Of a stretch of DNA of 64,000 bases, positions 11,501 to 22,799 are shown in pieces. Position 1 is the first letter of the stretch. Every line of letters begins with the position of its first letter. The stretch is taken from contig WPIO01000012.1 in NCBI GenBank assembly GCA_009760855.2, forward strand, positions 7,851,001-7,915,000, in the 5' to 3' direction. The notes under the pieces were generated by a model that ran no database searches, was not told where the DNA came from, and saw only the letters and a list, made by a program, of their open reading frames with translations. This stretch comes from Cristatella mucedo (lineage: Eukaryota > Bryozoa > Phylactolaemata > Cristatellidae). The translations under genes were made by a program, and so were the position numbers.

Positions 11501-11974
11501 AATAGTCAACAAGCAATGGTTAGTGAAATGTATTGAAACAAGCTTGCAAAGGCAAAATGATACCATGCTTACACGAGCATGCTAAAAACATTTGAAGGAT
11601 CTAGAACCAGGGACGCACACACTATGCGAATGAACCGAGAGAATAATGCCTTCGAAGACATTCGTCGATGGTTCGCGACGAAGCGATAGGATGTGCGAGG
11701 GCTAAAAAGCTACATCGTCCAAGGCGCACTTGAGGGCGCTAGCAAATACTTTGCCACTCTGGATCGGGCTACAGGGTACGAATCGAGAGCTAGGCAGCCA
11801 ATTTAGTGGCAAATCAACGTCTAGACAAGCAGAGTACGGCAGGGTCCGAGCGTCCGGCGCCTCAAGGCATTCACACGATCAAATACGAGAAATGCACAGG
11901 CCTCAACGGGCAATTGCAATCCAATACCCTTTCCCTTCGCCACCCTTCCCGTTCGTTAGGCACGAATATCTTAC
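8512..11974 (-). other. Intron of SAP30 copy A
   Basis: This is a 3463-base intron with donor 'gtaaga' (11974-11969) and acceptor 'tttaag' (8517-8512). It holds a pyrimidine-rich tract (8640-8770), an unrecognised stretch 9306-9641 whose minus frame is also open in unit C (30373-30708), and a degenerate plus-strand LINE (10133-11370). The corresponding introns are 2454 bases in copy B and 4419 in copy C. Confidence 0.8.
10133..11370 (+). mobile_element. Degenerate LINE 3' half in SAP30 intron A
   Basis: Traces of LINE ORF2 run on the plus strand: the post-YADD region near 10130-10290, 'IRACLD'-type sequence near 10455-10520, and a 3' tail 'tgcaaagtgc..gaaagtgaatc..tctctgagagc' at about 11288-11330 followed by ATT-type repeats. 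About 370 bases (10560-10930) interrupt it. The same interruption is in unit C but not in unit B. Compared with unit C the reverse-transcriptase front is deleted at 10133. Confidence 0.6.
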
Positions 11975-12148
11975 TTGGTCATTGTATTTGAGCTCCAGGC
12001 CTCGCTTCTGGGTTGTCTGAATCGCTCTCGATCCATAAATTGCCTTGCCCACGCTCCGCCGGCAAACGACACCTGAATCAATCAGGCAACACAGTTTCCC
12101 ATCGCTCTCGACAGAAAACTGCTCCATACCTGCATGAAAAGAAGGCAT
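11975..12148 (-). CDS. SAP30: SAP30/SAP30L-like protein copy A, exon 1 (zinc module)
   Basis: This exon has 58 codons from ATG at 12148 to a phase-0 donor (caa|gtaaga). The start is chosen because it is the first in-frame ATG after an in-frame TAG at about 12256; the A at -3 fits a Kozak context. It carries 'CCLIDSGVVCRR', with the same Cys-Cys..Cys spacing as 'CCLIDDGERC' of vertebrate SAP30L. Next comes 'GKAIYGSRAIQTTQKRGLEL', corresponding to the 'GNASFSKRIQKSI..KLEL' block. Joined to exon 2 it gives a 159-residue protein, close to the roughly 180-220 residues usual for the family. No other upstream exon is seen. Confidence 0.85.
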
Positions 12149-12500
12149 CTTAATACTACCTAGTGAGTAACTTGCTAGAAGTGAGACAATTAGCAGAAGA
12201 GCAGCGGCGCTACCAATTACCGCATGCACTGCGAGTCTACAATACAGCTACAGCGAGCACATGAAACGAACATCATAGGTAGGGCCGTGTCAAGGTAGCA
12301 TTTCCCGACATCCTTGATATCATGCACATAATAAATACTAATAATTATAATCGATTATATAATATTAATAATAGTAATTATAATACGTTTGATTTTTGAG
12401 CCCTTAGAGGTATCTTTTTTCTTCTTTCAGCATTCCAAATTTGGGGTATGCAAATAGAGAGGTACATTTAATCTAAGGGAATTATTGTGCCATTGCCAAT
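12149..12500. other. Upstream region of SAP30 copy A
   Basis: This is the presumed promoter and 5' UTR side of the minus-strand gene. It is conserved with units B and C, including an AT-rich stretch (about 12325-12385) of TAATA repeats. I cannot point to a TATA box or a defined binding site. Confidence 0.35.
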
Positions 12501-12699
12501 CGCTTTAGATTCACCGGACGTGTGGATCCTCGATCATGTATTCTTCTTGCCCGCCAAGTAGCTGCAATCTTGTACTGCCTTCTGGAAAAACCAGTTTTAA
12601 GGTCAAGCTTATAGCTTTATATTGTCTCACACTTATCAACGAAGAATCAAAGCGCAGATTCTTCCTGCTTTGCCACAGACCAGCACGATTTGCCGCTGA

Positions 12700-13430
12700 T
12701 AAATTCCAAGCCCCGCACGGTGTCCACCCGAAAGTTCTACTATCAGTGACATGGCTACTGAGACTTCTGATTGCAAATGCAAGTTGGATGCTATGGCTAC
12801 AACTAAAAACAAAACCGCGGGCGATCAGAGACGTGTCGGCAACCATCGCAGCACTAGTTGATTTGCAGGAGGCATCACTGGGCCTACCAATGGCCCAGAC
12901 ATAGTATCTCCTGTGCCTGCCGGCCTGTTTGGAGAGTTTGGATGATTCCAATTACTCGCTCAAAGAAAGCGTACTAGAACTGCTTCGAGCTCACAATGAG
13001 ATCTCTCAACCTCCACTGGCTTTGCCTGTCGCATTGCAACACCTGGGAATGATGGGCCGTCAGGCAAAACAGATGCTAACTGCTAGGCAGTGGTCATCGC
13101 ATCTTGTAAGGTAGTAGAAAGCTTCGTGAATACGGTACAGCTGACAAACAGTCGAGTTCCAGAAGAAAACTCTTGCTACATGTTGACAATCACAGAGAGC
13201 AAAGGAAATGTTCAGGAGGACAAAAGTAAGCAGGACGGAGAGAGTGAAAAGAACAGGGCAGAGGACGAAAACAGTGAAGGTGGAGAGCGTGGCAAAACTA
13301 GAGACACAAACGCTTTGCTAGCTGAAATGTTCATGAAGAGAAGAACGCTTTCTCCGTGAAGCCGAAGATTTAAACGAAGCAATGCCAGCACTATCAGAAA
13401 AGAAAGACACATAATCTACTCTAATTTTCA
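12700..13430 (+). pseudogene. Unrecognised reading-frame remnants, unit A
   Basis: Plus-strand frames are similar in units A, B and C. One reads 'LKESVLELLRAHNEISQPP' and then 'MMGRQAKQMLTARQW' (about 12955-13100). Another is an acidic/basic stretch 'GERGKTRDTNALLAEMF' (13280-13330) followed at once by a stop, with 'LREAEDLNEAM' in the next frame. Related sequence is at 34960-35440 (unit C) and 21180-22165 (unit B, split by a LINE). The frame breaks look older than the duplications, so this is probably a relic of a gene or element that I cannot identify. Confidence 0.35.
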
Positions 13431-16007
13431 AAATGCTGACCCACAATAATATTGGCAACCATTAGGTTGACCAAACCTTGCTTTCAATGGTCATTTTCCA
13501 AGAAATTAAAACAGATAGTTTTGATAGTTGTAGAGAATCAAGCCTCTTTCGGAAGGATGTAGGTCCATTTGATAAATTAGGTAGTTTTGGTTTGAGGACA
13601 GCCTGGTTCACGAGGCAACTTGCTCATGCACACGAAGTTCGAAGGACCTCGCGGGCCTAGTCTCTCTTATTCTCACTCTTTCTCAAAAAAGTCTCTGTAG
13701 TTTACTGTTGTTTTCCCTTCAAACAAAACAGCCCTCATCACTGTCAATATTTCATTCCGTCAAAGGAAACAAAGAGGAGACTTTTCGAAATAAGTGGAAT
13801 AGACGCTGCTGCTGACGCACATGCCTCATTGAAGAAAATGATGGCAAGACGTTCTAAAGAGAGCTCTCAGCTACATCAAATTAGTGGTTTTGTAAAGCAT
13901 GTCACTGAGTTGTCACCTAGGCAGTCTTTGCCTGACTGATGAGGAAAACCTTTAAAGCATCTTGACCACAGCAGTAACAATCCAAGGCCAGCCTCTTATA
14001 TGTCTCCTAAGCCAAAACCTAAAATGAATGGCTATTTATACTTGCATTGACAGTGTAAGACAAGCTCCTCAGTGATTTACGGTTAAACCAGTGCTATAGA
14101 ATTCTATTAAATCCAGCTGCTGACTTGGCTTACAGCCGGCAGCCGCTCAAGGTCATCAGATATGTCGATGTTCATTTGGCCAAAAAACAGCACTAATCAG
14201 GACTCTGTTATGGCTTTTAGAGTAATCTATGAAAAAGATGGTGCAGCTAAACGAGGGTCTCATCGCGGATCAACTTTATCCGGCAAAATTCCTGGCAAGA
14301 TTGGTGGTCGCAATGCTAAGTCAGCAGCCATGTCTGGCTACTTATTTAGTGTCCTTAAGAGATTACTGTCCAATGATGGGAACGCTACTTTTGTAAACCA
14401 AGATAACCACAGCTTGAAGCTAGCAGGAACTCACGTCCCAAGAACAGAGGCTATTGCCATTATATATTTGAAACCGTAGATAACACCCACCATATCTTTT
14501 CATGGTCACCTCTGAGGTGAGAAGTAATGTACAAAGTGCTAGAGATGACCCCTAAACGTAATTGGGCAACAAGATGAAGTGCAAGAAGTACAGGCCGTGA
14601 AAGCTTACCGCGGTGGATAGAACAGAATTGTGATTTTTTTTGGAGCCACTGCCTGAGGACATAAATTGAACACTTGAAACAAGATTTGAAGCAGATTGAC
14701 ACACTACGTTGGGTTCGAAACTTTAAACTGTGTGGCTCTGTCGCCATTTAGGTGCAGCATCTTGACCAAGATTGACAGTGTTCAGAGAAGACTGCACGAG
14801 TCTTCCGCTTAAAGACGGTCGGCGAAAAAACCTTTAGCTGCTCAGGTCTCTGCCTGTTGAACTCGATTGCATGATTCTTACGCGACGACAGCTTCTCTCC
14901 TGCTGCCGACTATGGCCCATCCTTTTCAGCGGTTCCGAGCTGCTACTTTCGTGCTACTCACTATCTCAACTGCTCGTTTGACTCTCGTAGGATTCCCATT
15001 TTCTCTTTGCTGCGTGAGATCAAGTAGGTTAGCCACCGAATGCGTACCGAAAGCCGTTGAGGCAGTGAATGAGTTATTCAAAACTCTCTAAACCTATCAC
15101 CCACTTAGTCTGTGTGGCTTTGTGGAGGTAAAGACGGTGATACGTTACGCTACATCACACCTAACGATGAAATTTATATACGCCTCTTGAGAACTCCACT
15201 CCCTTGAAATTCAGTTGTCAACACTCTGAGAACCCTTGTGCCAAGTACCGCCACCAGGTGCCAAATTTAGACGTGAAACGTTGGAGTGTTAGTTCGACAG
15301 GAACTCCTGTCGAAGGACACACGTTTAGTCCGCTGTCAGACCTCCAGGTCTAGTTTAGTTCCTTGTTGGATGCTGAGCAGCTATTAAAGGCTTGGGCCGG
15401 GCCAGGTTTGGTGAGCCATGTCTAGATCTTTGAGGCTAACCAGACGTTGATGGATGAGAGCTTTACAATGAAATATGTGACTTTATAAGACTTTTGGCTA
15501 CACCTAATGATTCGGCTACGAAGACTACGCTGGAACTTACTTGTCTTTCATAGTCAGTTATGGAGAAGATTCGTTCACTGAATTGAGAGTTGTCTTGCGA
15601 ATTCGTATCACTATTGCTGTATCAATGACCAAGTGTGACCATTACTTTAGCAAGCTGAAGATAATCAGCTTGTATCTTATAACATCGCCGGACAAGTTGA
15701 CTCTCAGACCTGGCTCGAAGTTGAACGTAAAGAAAAACATATAACACTGTGAACTTTCAAGCTGTAGTAGACCAGTTTACAGTGTTAAAGAAAATTTGAT
15801 TACGTCCAAGACCAGGCAAATACATTCAAGTTAAAGATGGCATTGCTTCATTATACATTTAATACAGCTGATTAAAATGTTCTCGAATTATTTGCCACCT
15901 TGCTTGGTGTTGCATTTCTTCTCCGGCGGAGCTACTTTGTAGCAACCTTGGAAGAGGTCCATTTGTAGGTTTGTTCGGGGGTGCAGAAAGGTCGCACTGT
16001 CCCCACT
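13431..16007. other. Rest of unit A, no gene recognised
   Basis: The sequence is conserved with 35450-37176 of unit C and in part with 22190-22780 of unit B. Short frames near 13800-13940 (with 'QISGFVKHVTEL') and 14162-14479 are open in unit A, but unit C carries a stop or frameshift. 14760-15580 is present in unit A only and has no recognisable content. Confidence 0.45.
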
Positions 16008-17259
16008 GGGATGCTGTCCTGCGAAAGCCCGTTTCTTTGATAGTAGTTGTATTGTATGGGCACACCTGAGTGAGTAAAATCTTAGACAAAGAAAATTTCG
16101 GAATAAAACAGTATTTTGGTCAAAGCAACGATTCAGTTAGAAAGGCTCATTTTATGAGCTACAGTTACCGTTTCTTAAACGTCAGTCGGTCGCTCTCATC
16201 CTGTCTGTTGCAGCTTGTCATAGGAAAACACTCAAAGAACCGGCTATAACATTTCATTAATTGGAAGTAATTGCAACCGCTCTTGAAGTTTGCAGTTCTA
16301 TACCTTTATACAATGAACTTATACTTTTATGAAAGTTTGCAATGTAGCCTGCCCATCAGTTGGTAAGCCAATTGACTTCAAATTTGGTTGACTATGACGA
16401 TATTTTATGGGGTCACCATAAAAGACCCAAACTCATTAGAAGAACGAGAAAATCTTGCTTAATTTAACCTCTCATGCAATTTCCGTAACTATAGAAAGCG
16501 AAAACGACGAGGTATGTGTTATAGAGGATAGTTTTGTAAAGCCCACTTGCAGCCCAAGCAGGTTTCGGTACGCATTCGGTTGCCAACAGACTTCATCTCG
16601 CCCAACGAAGATAAATTGGGAAGCAAGGCAAAGTTAGAAGAGCAGTTGAGGTAGTAAGTAGCGTATGACATACCTTCTAGTATAACTTGAATTTTCAAAT
16701 ATATAGCTGAGTTGTAGGCTTGTACGATTCAGTCCGCAGCTTTAGGGACTTTCTGGTGATTGTACTCACGCTCGTTATTAATAAGAAAGCAAAGCTAGTC
16801 GAATATGTAATCCCAGACGCATCTTTACCGGGGCGTATAAATGTTTTTCATATTTGAAGAAAAATTGTGATATTAAAAAAGAAACGAAAACTACAATTTC
16901 GGGCTGCTATAGGTCACTCCAAAATAAATTGAATGAAATGTAACTTGGGTAAAATAGCAGAGCTACTGGATATTTCACTTGACGATATCTTGACTTTATT
17001 TTTTACATAGTATACAAAACATGCCACGTGCAGGTAGAAATAAAGTCTGTTTTATGCTTATATTGATACCAATATCACCCAAGAATGTAACTCCCCTTAG
17101 ACAAAAGCTCTATTTATAAATATTCACATACCTTGACGAAGCAACCGAAGCAGTAACTACCAAAGTGTCATTTAGAAAGTTTTCTAGGCGACACCTGATG
17201 CCAGCGTAAAAAATGTCAATGAATAAGTAGCAGCACCTTCAAGCGTGTTTCTTCCATTC

Positions 17260-17265
17260 TTTATT
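17260..17265 (-). promoter_or_regulatory. Polyadenylation signal AATAAA, SAP30 copy B
   Basis: AATAAA on the minus strand, 177 bases beyond the stop of exon 2, is at the corresponding place to the signals of copies A and C. Confidence 0.55.
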
Positions 17266-17441
17266 AATATCACCATATCTCGTCACTGCGAAGACCTTAC
17301 TTTTGTCGGAGGCAAAACTTCTGGGAGCAGGTAATCTCTATCGATATTTACAGTGCTGACTGCTCCATAGTTGCATGACTTCTCTCTTGCCACATCCGGT
17401 GTCATGGCCAGTTTTCAAATGCCAGTCTTTGAAGCTACTTC

Positions 17442-17741
17442 CTAATCACTCTCATCAATGTCGCGGCCACGGACTTTAAGAATAAAATTTTGCACCGTCA
17501 CGTCACCGCGAACTTCTATTTTAGGGAAGTGCTCAGCAATGCATCGTAGCTGCTCCTCCCTGGTCGCAGCAGGATTGATTGCGACGTTAAACTTTTCTGC
17601 ATAGCGCCTGAGAGCATTATTCGAAAGGCAGGATAAATCAGCTGCCGTCATCATTGTTGTTCTTGTTGCTGATGTTGTCCTTCGGAGGCGCGCATCTTCG
17701 ATGAAGGTCGCATGATAATCACAAACATGATTGTGGCGCAC
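17442..17741 (-). CDS. SAP30: SAP30/SAP30L-like protein copy B, exon 2
   Basis: This terminal exon has 99 codons plus the stop, after the acceptor 'tctatttaag'. It starts with GTG CGC CAC, giving 'VRHNHVCDYHATFIEDARL', a near match to 'VRHLYICDFHKNFIQSVR' of vertebrate SAP30L. It keeps the full C-D-x-H of the zinc module. The Sin3-binding domain follows ('NALRRYAEKFNV', 'TREEQLRCIAEHF', 'VQNFILKVRG'). Of the three copies it is the closest to the family consensus and has all zinc ligands, so it is the best candidate for a working gene. It differs from A and C at many residues, yet the frame is intact. Confidence 0.88.
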   Translation of the reverse strand: MRHNHVCDYHATFIEDARLRRTTSATRTTMMTAADLSCLSNNALRRYAEKFNVAINPAATREEQLRCIAEHFPKIEVRGDVTVQNFILKVRGRDIDESD

Positions 17742-17874
17742 CTTAAATAGAGAATATTAATGAATAAAATTGAATATTGGTTGGTCCAGCAACATCAAGC
17801 CAAATGGTGCACAAATAAAAAACAGAACTGCCGTGGGCCAACCTCTTACATTAAAAAATCTTAGCCGATTCAGC

Positions 17875-18110
17875 TGACTCATTTGCATAGCAGCAGAATG
17901 GCATTGCCGGCTATCATCACTGCTCTCATTTGCATTAAGCGACATCCCAACTGCAGGATTTAAACCATCGACATAAATCGTGGGTTGCCAGCACCTTAAC
18001 TTCCGTGCTACCACAGCTGAGTGGATACGACAGCAATTCGTGTTTGCTTTGTAGTGTAAATTACTTGCACTTGTTCTGCACAAATACAAGGTCTGGCATC
18101 TTGGAAAACC
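17875..18110 (-). mobile_element. Old tRNA-derived SINE, family 2
   Basis: On the minus strand there is an A-box-like 'tggtagcacggaagttaagg' and a B-box-like 'gatggtttaaatcctgc', then 'agttgggatgtcgc', matching the order of the better copies at 41098-41266 and 60739-60907. A diverged counterpart sits at 31330-31590 in unit C. Unit A has lost it in the deletion at 10133. Confidence 0.55.
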
Positions 18111-18254
18111 TTCCTACCCAAGCGAGTAGCAGCCACAGCACCCGTAGCCTTCCTATTTTGTTAATCCACTAAAGAAAGCGATTGTGGATCGAGAGGATTT
18201 AAACAGCTTCCACCATGTCCATCTTTTGCCTTTCCTATGAAAAACTCTAGAAAG

Positions 18255-19575
18255 AGGTGAGACAACTAAACGCTTATATTGAAACCTTAGACCTAGCAAG
18301 TAAGTTGATGTCTGAGCTAATTCAATTACTCGGCAGTGTCAGCATTACCGCCTCAATGAAGACAATGGCCATGTGTCATGCGTCATTGGTCGTACATCTT
18401 GAGATAGCATTTGATACTAGTGATACCAAGTCATTCTTGATCACCTCGTATCTCAAGAGGGCCACGCTGGCACGGCACTGCAATGACTCAGGGCCTATCT
18501 CAGTGGGAGACTCGGATGTTTGATGTAAACAGACAAAGAAAATCCGAAGAACTACTGAAGTTTAAGCAACCACGTAGCTCTGGACTTGGTCAGCTTCCCT
18601 TCAAAGTTCATACTTTCCCACTTCCTGATGTAATTGCCAAGCACAATCTTAACCTTTATTTGTATGCAGGTGACATTCACTTGTAACCTTATTTGTATGC
18701 AGGTGACATTCACTTGTACTTTTGCTTTGATGTCTCTTAACAGTTAAGCATTTCTAGTTCTCTCAAAACTTTTCTGGCTGTATTGATTACATCCACACAT
18801 GGAAGGCAGCCAATTCTTATGAATTTTAAAAAGAAAAACCCAACTGCTTGTTATGGATAAACCAAGTGGGAATTCAGAAATTGGAAAACCTAACGCTCAC
18901 AATCACCTCAGGCAGCGTATCTCCTGTTGAATCTTCAAGTAATCTGGTGTCCCGTTCCAAAGTGACATTTCATTAGACTACACATGAACAACACATCTGA
19001 ATCAGTCAAATCAGAATACTTTCAACTACCTTACATTGCCAGAATTCGGGCTTGCTTAGACAAGTGTACAACATCTTAATTGATTCGTGCATTTCTAACC
19101 TTCCTTCTAGACTTCTGTGACAAGCTGGTTGCTCGTGCTTACACGTATGCAATCAGTGGCTTATAGTCGGTGTGCAAATTCTGATGCTTGGTAGGCCTAT
19201 CGTGAACTGAGCAGTTTCCGCATCGCATGCTTGATGGTCTCTCCGTGTGCAATAAGGCACGTACAATCAGACGCGTGTAGTTGGTGAAGAACTGTAATTT
19301 GCCACATCAAACCACTTAGCAACGACCTGTGCTGGCGTTCAATCACATAGTCTATCGCCCGAAAGGTACGTCAGTCACTATGTATTCGCTGCATTCTTTA
19401 CGCTCCTAAACCCTGCAACTCACTACCAACTCAGGTCACAACAATCCCTGACAAGACAACATTTAAAAAGTACTAATCGTTTGGTGATCCGTTTAGTGCA
19501 ATACATGTAAAGTGCCTAGAAAGTACACAGATTCTCTGAGGGCGCTATATATTGATTTTATTGTTATTATTAATA
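18255..19575 (+). mobile_element. Degenerate LINE in SAP30 intron B
   Basis: Decayed reverse transcriptase is readable on the plus strand: 'AFDTSDTKSFLITSYLKRA' (LINE 'AFDTVDH..LL..L' block), and 'LNLYLYAGDIHLYF' in place of 'YHLYADDTQLY' (catalytic YADD changed to YAGD), then 'IARIRACLDKCTTS' near 19035. The 3' tail ends near 19560 with ATT-type repeats. A 34-base piece is tandemly duplicated at 18651-18717. Confidence 0.65.
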
Positions 19576-20195
19576 TAGCACTCGGAAGACTTTTCTGTGA
19601 CTCATTTAAGATGGTCCTAACAGAGAAGGTAAGAGACACGATACAGCTTATGACGTTAGGTCATTTGCACAGCTTTCTTAGCGATCTAAATCTCCATTTA
19701 GGAGCTTTACATTTCGATGCATGAAAGTCAACAACTAAGGGTTAGTGAGATCTAGTGAAGCAAGCATGCACACGGAAAACGGTATCATGCTTACGCGAGC
19801 ATGCCAAAAGCATTAGCACGATCTTCCAGCTGGGGAGCGCACACTCTGCAAACGAACAGCGATTAGAGAATAGTGTCTTAGCAGACATCCGTCGTCGGTG
19901 TGCGGCGAAGCGATGGGAGTTGCAACGGCTGAAAAGCTCCACCGTCCAAGGCGCACTTGAGGGCACACGAAAATGCTTATCCACTCGTGAGCGTGCTACA
20001 GCTCACGAATTGAACCAGACAAGCCAAGTAGCCGTCCAGCGGCATATGAGCCTCTAAACAAGCCGAGAACGACTGGTTCTCTAGCATCAAGGCATGCGAT
20101 CCAATACGAGAAATGTACGGGCTACCACTGGCCACTGCAACTCAATTGCTTTTCCCTTCACCACCCTGCGCGTTCGTTGGGCACTTATGTCTTAC

Positions 20196-20369
20196 TTTCT
20201 CGTCCTGCTTGAGATCCAGACCTCGAGTCTGCTTTGTCTGAATCGCTCTAGGTCCATAAATTGCCTTGCCTGCGCTCCGCCGGCAAGTCACGCCGGAATC
20301 GATCAGGCAACACCGTTTGTCGTCGCTTTCGACCGAAAAGTGCTCCATACCTGCATGACAAGAAGGCAT
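20196..20369 (-). CDS. SAP30: SAP30/SAP30L-like protein copy B, exon 1 (zinc module)
   Basis: This exon has 58 codons from ATG at 20369 to the phase-0 donor (aaa|gtaaga), the same length as in copies A and C. It contains 'CCLIDSGVTCRRSAGKAIYG' and ends 'LDLKQDEK', which joins to 'VRHNHVCDYH' of exon 2 exactly as 'LELDKSVRHLYICDFH' runs in vertebrate SAP30L. That continuity across the predicted splice is strong evidence for the intron. The spliced protein has 157 residues. The N-terminus before the first cysteine pair is short (19 residues). Confidence 0.88.
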
Positions 20370-20849
20370 CTTATTACTACCTAATAAGTAACTTGCTAAC
20401 GGCGAGACATTAAGAATAAAGCAGCTGGCGCTACCATTTACCGAAAGTAAGACCAGTCTACAATAAAGCTACAGCGAGCACATGAACGAACATCCCAGGT
20501 AGGGCCGTATTAAGGTAGCGTTTTCCGACAAACCTCGACATAAAGATCATAGTAATAATAGTAATATTAATAATAAAAAAAATAATAATATATTTTAATA
20601 TATTTAATATAGCGTCATCAGTGGTCTCTTTTTAATCTGCTTCAGGCACTTTACATTTACTAAATGCAAACGGAGAGGGACATTCAATCTAAGGGATTAG
20701 CAGTCCCGCAGACAATCGCTTTAGATACACAGAACGGGCGGATCCTCGATGATGGGTTCTTGTTGCCTGCTAATTAGCTGCAATCTTGTACTGTTATCTG
20801 GAAAACCCAGTTTAAAGTCAAGCGTTTAGTCTATTATTGTCGCAAACTC

Positions 20850-21460
20850 AGCTATGAAGAAGGAAAACGTAGATTGTCTTCGCTTCTGGAAACAAGTGCA
20901 GCTACCAGCAGATCAATTCCATAAACGGCAAGGTGCCTACTTGGCAGTACTTCTACCATGGACCTGGCGTCTGAGACTTCAGTTTAGGAAATGCAAGTCA
21001 GATACAATGACTACAACTAAAAACGGTACCACGGGCAATCAGAAGCGTGTGAGCAACCATAGCAGCACTATTTGATTTTCAGGAGGCATCCCTGCACCGA
21101 CCCATTACCCAGACGTCGTATCCCCTCAACCTGCCTGGGCTGAGACTATTGATGATTCCTAATATTCGCTTAAATAAAGCAACCTAGAACAGCTTCGAGC
21201 TCACAAAGAGATCTCTCAGCCGCTATAGCCTTTGCCTGTGGCTTTGCAACTCCTGAGAGTGACGGGCCGTCAGGCTACACTTATGCTAACTGCTTGGCAC
21301 TGGTCACCTCAGTTCAAGATATTACAGGCTTTCATGAATAAGGTACCAGAAGAGAGACAGTGAAGACACAGAAGACACCAGTTACATGATAACAATCTCA
21401 TAGGCAGTAAAAACAGTTCAGGAGGGCAAACGTAAGCAGGAAGAAAGCAGTAATAATAAT
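20850..21460 (+). pseudogene. Unrecognised reading-frame remnants, unit B
   Basis: This is the counterpart of 12700-13200 in unit A. 'QLRAHKEISQPL' and 'TGRQATLMLTAWHW' are readable but with an in-frame stop. The next part (after 21455) is split off by the LINE insertion and resumes at 22019. Confidence 0.35.
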
Positions 21461-21461
21461 A

Positions 21462-22018
21462 TTAATAATATTGCACTTGATAAAGCGCCCTCAGAGAACT
21501 TAATCTCTTTCTAGGCGCTTTACATTTGCTGCAAAGTGATACGCAATAGAATAGTAAGTAAAATTATGCTTGAAAAACAAAAAAAATGAACAATATGGTT
21601 AGGGGTGACATGCACAGGGTCAGCATGCAAATGTGGTTAGTGGCAGCATGCACAGTGTCAGCACGCATAAGCACAACAAGGAGGAATCACAGGGACCCAC
21701 TAAATGCTGTCCTACATAGGTGTGTTTTTAAGTTTCTTTTAAATGTGGTCAGGTCAGGGGAAGTTTCTGATGCAGGTCGGGAAGGAGTTCCAGGCTTTGG
21801 GAGCATACGAGCTAAATGCACGGTCTCCAAAGGATTTAAGGTTTGTACGAGGTATTTCTGGACTGTTGGATTAAGAAAAGCGAGTGGTACGATGCTTGGC
21901 CTGATGGGGTAGTATATCTGAAAGATAGGCTGGAGCCATAGAATGAAGAGACCTAAACGTGAGCGACAAAACTTGAAGTCAATCCGTTGCTTAACTGGTA
22001 GCCAGTGCAGGTCAGATG
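21462..22018 (-). mobile_element. 5'-truncated L2/CR1-type LINE inserted in unit B
   Basis: Reading on the minus strand, it starts at the 'DLHWLPVKQRIDF' block, runs through the SPKAWNSLP-type block and the conserved 3' UTR, and ends with the double hairpin (AAAGCGCC..AGAGA..TCTCT..GGCGCTTT, 21482-21521) and ATT repeats. The neighbouring unit-specific sequence stops at 21455 and resumes at 22019, and units A and C lack the insertion. It is therefore a separate later event in unit B. Confidence 0.88.
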
Positions 22019-22799
22019 AGGAAAAAATAACAGCCGAGAGCGTGGCAAAACTGAAGAAACGAATGCTCTGCTAGCTGATAGCTTCATGAGAAGGAGAGCA
22101 CTTGCTCCGTGAAGTCGAAGATTTGAACCAAGTAGGGCTAGCACTACCAAAAAAAAGATACAGTTTCTTCTCTAGTGTTCCAAGTGGTGATCCTGAATGA
22201 TATTCGTTACCTATAGTTTGACCAAACCTCTGTTTCTCATGCTATATCGCAATATATTCAAACTGATAGTTCTTTGAGGATAAGGCCTCTTTCGGAACAA
22301 CGAAGGTTCATTTGATGGAACAGGTAGTCAAGCCGTGAGCACACCCTGGTTCAAGAGGCAGCTTGCTCATGGGCAATAGGTTAGCAGGACCTGGCTGGCC
22401 TACTCTCCCTCAAAAAATTCATTATATTGTTTCTTTTGTTTTCTCTTCCCTACGTTCAACCAAAATTTGCGATTTTCACTTGCATTGGGAAATAGATTTA
22501 GCCTGCCGAGAAAACCTGAAAAACTAGTCGGCCACGAAAACCACCCATCTCACCGTCAACTTTCAAGCTGTAGTAGACCATCTTGCTATGTTTCAGAAAA
22601 GTTCATGACCAGACCAATACACTTAAGGTAAAGCTTCATTGCTGTCTTAACCATTAAATACCGTTGATTAAACGCTTTCAAATCCTTTTGCCTGCTTCCT
22701 TGGTATTTGCATTTCTCCTGCGGTGGAGCTACTTTTTATAGACCTCACAAGAGGGGATGGGATGCCATTTTTAGGTTTGTGCCCTGTACGACTCACTCG

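Larger units (their letters stand above)
6810..16007. repeat. Segmental repeat unit A, with SAP30 copy A
   Basis: The unit starts at 'gggatgctg' and ends at 'ggggtgcagaaaggtcgcac' just before the next 'gggatgctg' at 16007, so units A and B are joined head to tail. It is very similar to unit C (27893-37176) and more distantly similar to unit B. Order in the unit: anonymous sequence, SAP30 exon 2 (minus), intron with a plus-strand LINE, SAP30 exon 1 (minus), unrecognised plus-strand reading-frame remnants, anonymous sequence. Relative to unit C it lacks about 970 bases at 10133. Confidence 0.85.
17742..20195 (-). other. Intron of SAP30 copy B
   Basis: This is a 2454-base intron with donor 'gtaaga' and acceptor 'tttaag'. 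It contains an old minus-strand family-2 SINE (17875-18110) and a degenerate plus-strand LINE (18255-19575). Confidence 0.8.
16007..22780. repeat. Segmental repeat unit B (diverged), with SAP30 copy B
   Basis: The unit starts with 'gggatgctgtcctgcg' directly after the end of unit A and ends at about 22780 with the same 'gtttgt' end block. It is clearly related to units A and C throughout, but with many substitutions and indels and without the 8620-9700 part of unit A. It is the oldest branch of the three. Confidence 0.8.

Noticed and set aside
12149-12229. Signal-peptide-like hydrophobic extension upstream of SAP30 exon 1
   Set aside because: The apparent start is GTG, not ATG, with an in-frame TAG just before. 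The first ATG is at 12148, and a secretion signal would not fit a nuclear corepressor.
12511-12951. 146-codon minus-strand frame upstream of SAP30 copy A
   Set aside because: Units B and C do not keep it (broken by indels and stops), and the plus-strand remnants overlap it.
14162-14479. 105-codon plus-strand frame in unit A ('MAFRVIYEKDGAAKRGS')
   Set aside because: The equivalent in unit C is frameshifted and shortened, and no family is recognised.
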